A DNA stretch of 64,000 nt from Holacanthus passer (taxonomy: Eukaryota; Chordata; Actinopteri; Pomacanthidae): NCBI GenBank assembly GCA_025331565.1, contig JAFREQ010000009.1, positions 7,181,501 through 7,245,500 on the forward strand, given 5' to 3'. The position numbers and the translations under genes were made by a program. Every line of letters starts with the position of its first letter. Positions within the stretch are counted from its first letter, which is position 1. The notes beneath the pieces are model-generated. The model was not told the DNA's origin and searched no databases. It was given only the letters and a program-made list of their open reading frames with translations. This document shows positions 61,121-64,000 of the stretch, piece after piece.

Positions 61121-64000
61121 CATCTCCAAATATGTACTAATTTATAAAATCTATGAATTCATTCGTTTTCACTCAGAAGACATATGGCTTGTCTTACTAC
61201 ACTGATGGTGATTTTAGGCTGACCTGTTTGAGTCACTATACGGTGGCCAGGTACAGATCGAGTGCGTATGACTCACGATGCAGATGCTGTACTGTCTCAT
61301 GGCACCGCTGCGAGAAAGGAAGCTCGAGGGCATTGCACTGACATCTGAAGAACGGCTTCTTTATTTTAGCATTGGTTGTAGTACAGTAGGGGACATAGAT
61401 GTTGACTCACTAACTTTGCTGTCCACAATGTGTATTTCTGAAAATATTGCCTGGCTTACTAGCAGGACAGTTTGTTTGGGTCTTTCAAGTCTAAAGTGTC
61501 AAGTCTTATGAAGCCTATAATAATATTCTCATATCTTCATCAGCAGATCTAGTTTCCACTGATGAAGGCATTGAGATGTGGTTAAAAGTTTGCAAAACTT
61601 AAAGCTTGTAAGTGGATCTTGAGTTAGTTTTTTGGTAATATTTTTGTATATATTATGAACTACTGTAATGCATTTTCATTTAAGTTATCAATGTGTGTGA
61701 TGGTTGCAGCTCTACTGTTATATATTTTATTCTAATCTCCTCTCTCTGTCTGCTCAAATACACAGATTTATCAAGGCCTAATGAATTGCAGAGGAAGCAC
61801 ATAACATCTCGGAGTCGAGTCAAAAGATGAGGTCAGCGCTCACAGTGCAGAAATATAAACATACCTTGCTAATCATATTGCATATGCTTTGTGATTAGCA
61901 CAGCTGCTTAGTTACAGTCGCAGGTCTGGCATGTACCTCCCTCGCTAATTTGATGAAAAAAAAAAAAAAAGCTGGAAGTGAGTATCCACTGCAGCAGACA
62001 TGACTTGGAGAAGGAATCCAGCTCAGTTTAGATGACTTCCAATCAGTGGCACTCAAGGTGGTAATTATAACAAGTGGGCATGTACACCCCGAGACCGCTA
62101 ACAAGGTGTTGGAGCTGTTCTTTTTGTCATTGAAATGTGCACATGTTGACATCTGATTAATTGGCCACGCTGCTCCAAGATTGCGCATCACTTCCGAGGA
62201 GCACACAGTGGACACAATGCAAGTCTAACCACCTGAAATCAAACCTTCGAAGCTTTGATTAAAGCCTCAAATTTGCATCCTCTGATTTCAAAGTCGTCAC
62301 AGTTTGACTGGCCGAACAACATTTCATGATTTCTGCTTGTGCTTTTTCGCTCTGCCATTTTCGAAGCAGAACTATTACCTACTATCACAAGCTCACCTTC
62401 TCAGTTTGAATATTCTGACAAAACTTTCAAAAATGAATCCCAGATGTGCTCACGCTGAGCTAAATAAAACAGAGCACTTTTCACTCTTCTTTTTGTCACA
62501 TCTCTTGAGCGTGTTGAGGGAGTGATGTGTGTGAGTCTGGCTGTCACATGTTTGTCATACTTTACAGGGAGAGCTGAAAATGTGACAACATGACTTCTCA
62601 ATCCCTTGGAGCATATTGCAGAAACCCCAAAGTTTTTTTTGTTTTTGTTTTAATCCTTCAAAATAGCACAAAGAGAAATGGCACTTGTCAGTTGAATTCA
62701 GTTGCCTGATAATGCACCCAGTATGAATGGACCCAGCTCATTGATAGAGCCAGTAAGGAGTCACCTAATTTGCTGAATAGAGATCACCTGTGTGGAGGTG
62801 ATATAAGTTGAGCACACTTGTCTCTGAGAGGTTGAGGCTCGTTGGTCAGTGTCCTTGTAAAAGCATTAACATTAAGGAACAGTACAGAAAAATCCAATGA
62901 CAAGGTTGCCAATCATTTTCTTGTGAGACATTTTGACATACATGTGTTTAAATAGTAAAAAAAAATATTGATGGCTGAATTTCATTTAGCTGCAAGTCGT
63001 TAATATTATCCTGCACTTTTCCTGGCATGACTGTGAATGTTTCATGTTTGAGACAAAAGTGCATCACCAGTTGCAACATTAAGACAAAGAGAAAAGAAAA
63101 TCTCATGACATCTTTGCTACAGTGATAATGTTGGAGACCAGCAGGAAGTTAAAGAGGGTTCTGTCGTCTAACAAAGACAAAATTTAGCAAGTTAGATTTA
63201 AAATGTGTGGGTGTGTTAGGCCATGGGCAATATTGCATAATAATGAGCAGGGCTGCTTTAATAGATTTTGTTTTTGCATCAATGTGAGGAACTACCTTGA
63301 TTTGTCAGATGTGCTGGAACGCCACAAACCACATTTCAAATAGTTTATGCACAAAGTCTTGATTTGAATTTTAATAGAAGTACCACATCATGTTATAATT
63401 CAATATCACAATATAAAATGATTTTCCATGGTCGGCCATTCTGATTGGCTTATATTTAATGCTATGTTTGGCATATTGCATATTGTGGTGGTGAGATCAC
63501 ACGATGGGCATGTTTTTCTTCAGTAGGCCCTGGAGGACGAGCGAGAGAGTATTGGAAAATGAAAGCAACCAAATACAGAAACAATCTTGAAAACAATCTG
63601 TGGGCTCTGAAACTATGGCTTGAAAGAAATTGTGTTCTTCAGCAAGCCAACAACCACATCATGGCTTCAAAACAGTGACCGTGATACGTAATGTGTGTCA
63701 AGATTGTTAACTCATGAAAGGGGTCGGAAGGGGTTGTAGATCTTTTTTCCCATTATTCTTTTCAATACTGCACAAAGGTTCCTCTAATAAATCTTTACTC
63801 AAAGTCTGATAGTACTGAAGCAATCAAATTTCTTCTGTTTTATAATTGTACTTTATATCACTGTGATTAAAAAAGGAGAACTTTTTTTATCTTGTTGTAA
63901 AAGAATAAACCATGAAAAGTCCGGCAACAGTGAACTATTCACAGTCAGTGTGGAACAATAACCAGAACCATGGCAGCATTTTACAGTTCGTATGAAAGCA
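61121..64000. other. Unique sequence to window end, no gene recognised
   Basis: No gene or element was recognised. An A15 run lies at about 61955-61970 and T/A-rich stretches lie near 62633 and 62960. Short frames at 61153-61511, 61895-62215 and 62304-62601 resemble no known family. Confidence 0.5.

Noticed and set aside
1..64000. CRISPR arrays, operons, phage or plasmid features
   Set aside because: No regularly spaced direct repeats, no ribosome-binding-site-led gene packing and no prokaryotic gene families. The window is vertebrate in every recognisable element.

Overview
This window reads as a teleost (probably percomorph) nuclear intergenic or deep-intronic region. The composition is A/T-rich with scattered (CA)n, (CT)n and poly-A/T tracts. 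It has no bacterial-type gene packing, and no open reading frame resembles a host protein. The recognisable content is old and young transposable elements typical of fish: a Tc1-type DNA transposon, an L2-like LINE tail, two solo LTRs, a mariner-type MITE, a Crypton recombinase scrap and several interspersed fish repeats. I found no host protein-coding exon, tRNA, rRNA or known microRNA that I could defend. Family names and consensus comparisons rest on recall, not on a search.

Layout. 1-9.7 kb: mostly unique sequence with two copies of one fish repeat in opposite orientation (2.33-2.64 and 3.05-3.33 kb). 9.7-10.1 kb: a copy of a second fish repeat. 10-30.8 kb: unique sequence, a long (CT)n at 13.3 kb, a Crypton tyrosine-recombinase fragment at 15.8-16.2 kb, and blocks that look like conserved noncoding DNA. 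30.8-31.05 kb: a small CpG-rich patch with two octamer sites, a GCT repeat and a splice-donor-like end. 32.3-32.7 kb: a probable solo LTR. 34.2-37.1 kb: three CTCF-like motifs. 38.3-38.6 kb: a second copy of the 9.7-kb repeat. 39.48-41.76 kb: the structural centrepiece, a three-level nest. A minus-strand LINE tail was split by a solo LTR (TG...CA ends, 5-bp target duplication GATAT), and that LTR was split by an 836-bp mariner-type MITE (56-bp near-perfect inverted repeats, TA duplication). 44.2-45.3 kb: a decayed Tc1-like transposon with three internal deletions. 45.4-64 kb: mostly unique sequence with simple repeats, a CTCF-like motif at 52.1 kb, a (CA)n-associated fish repeat at 59.6 kb and a homeodomain-motif-rich block near 61 kb.

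Nothing here forms an operon or pathway. The biology is insertion history plus possible long-range regulatory DNA. The best-supported observation is the nested insertion, because both target-site duplications can be read directly. The regulatory claims are motif-based and need a multi-species alignment.
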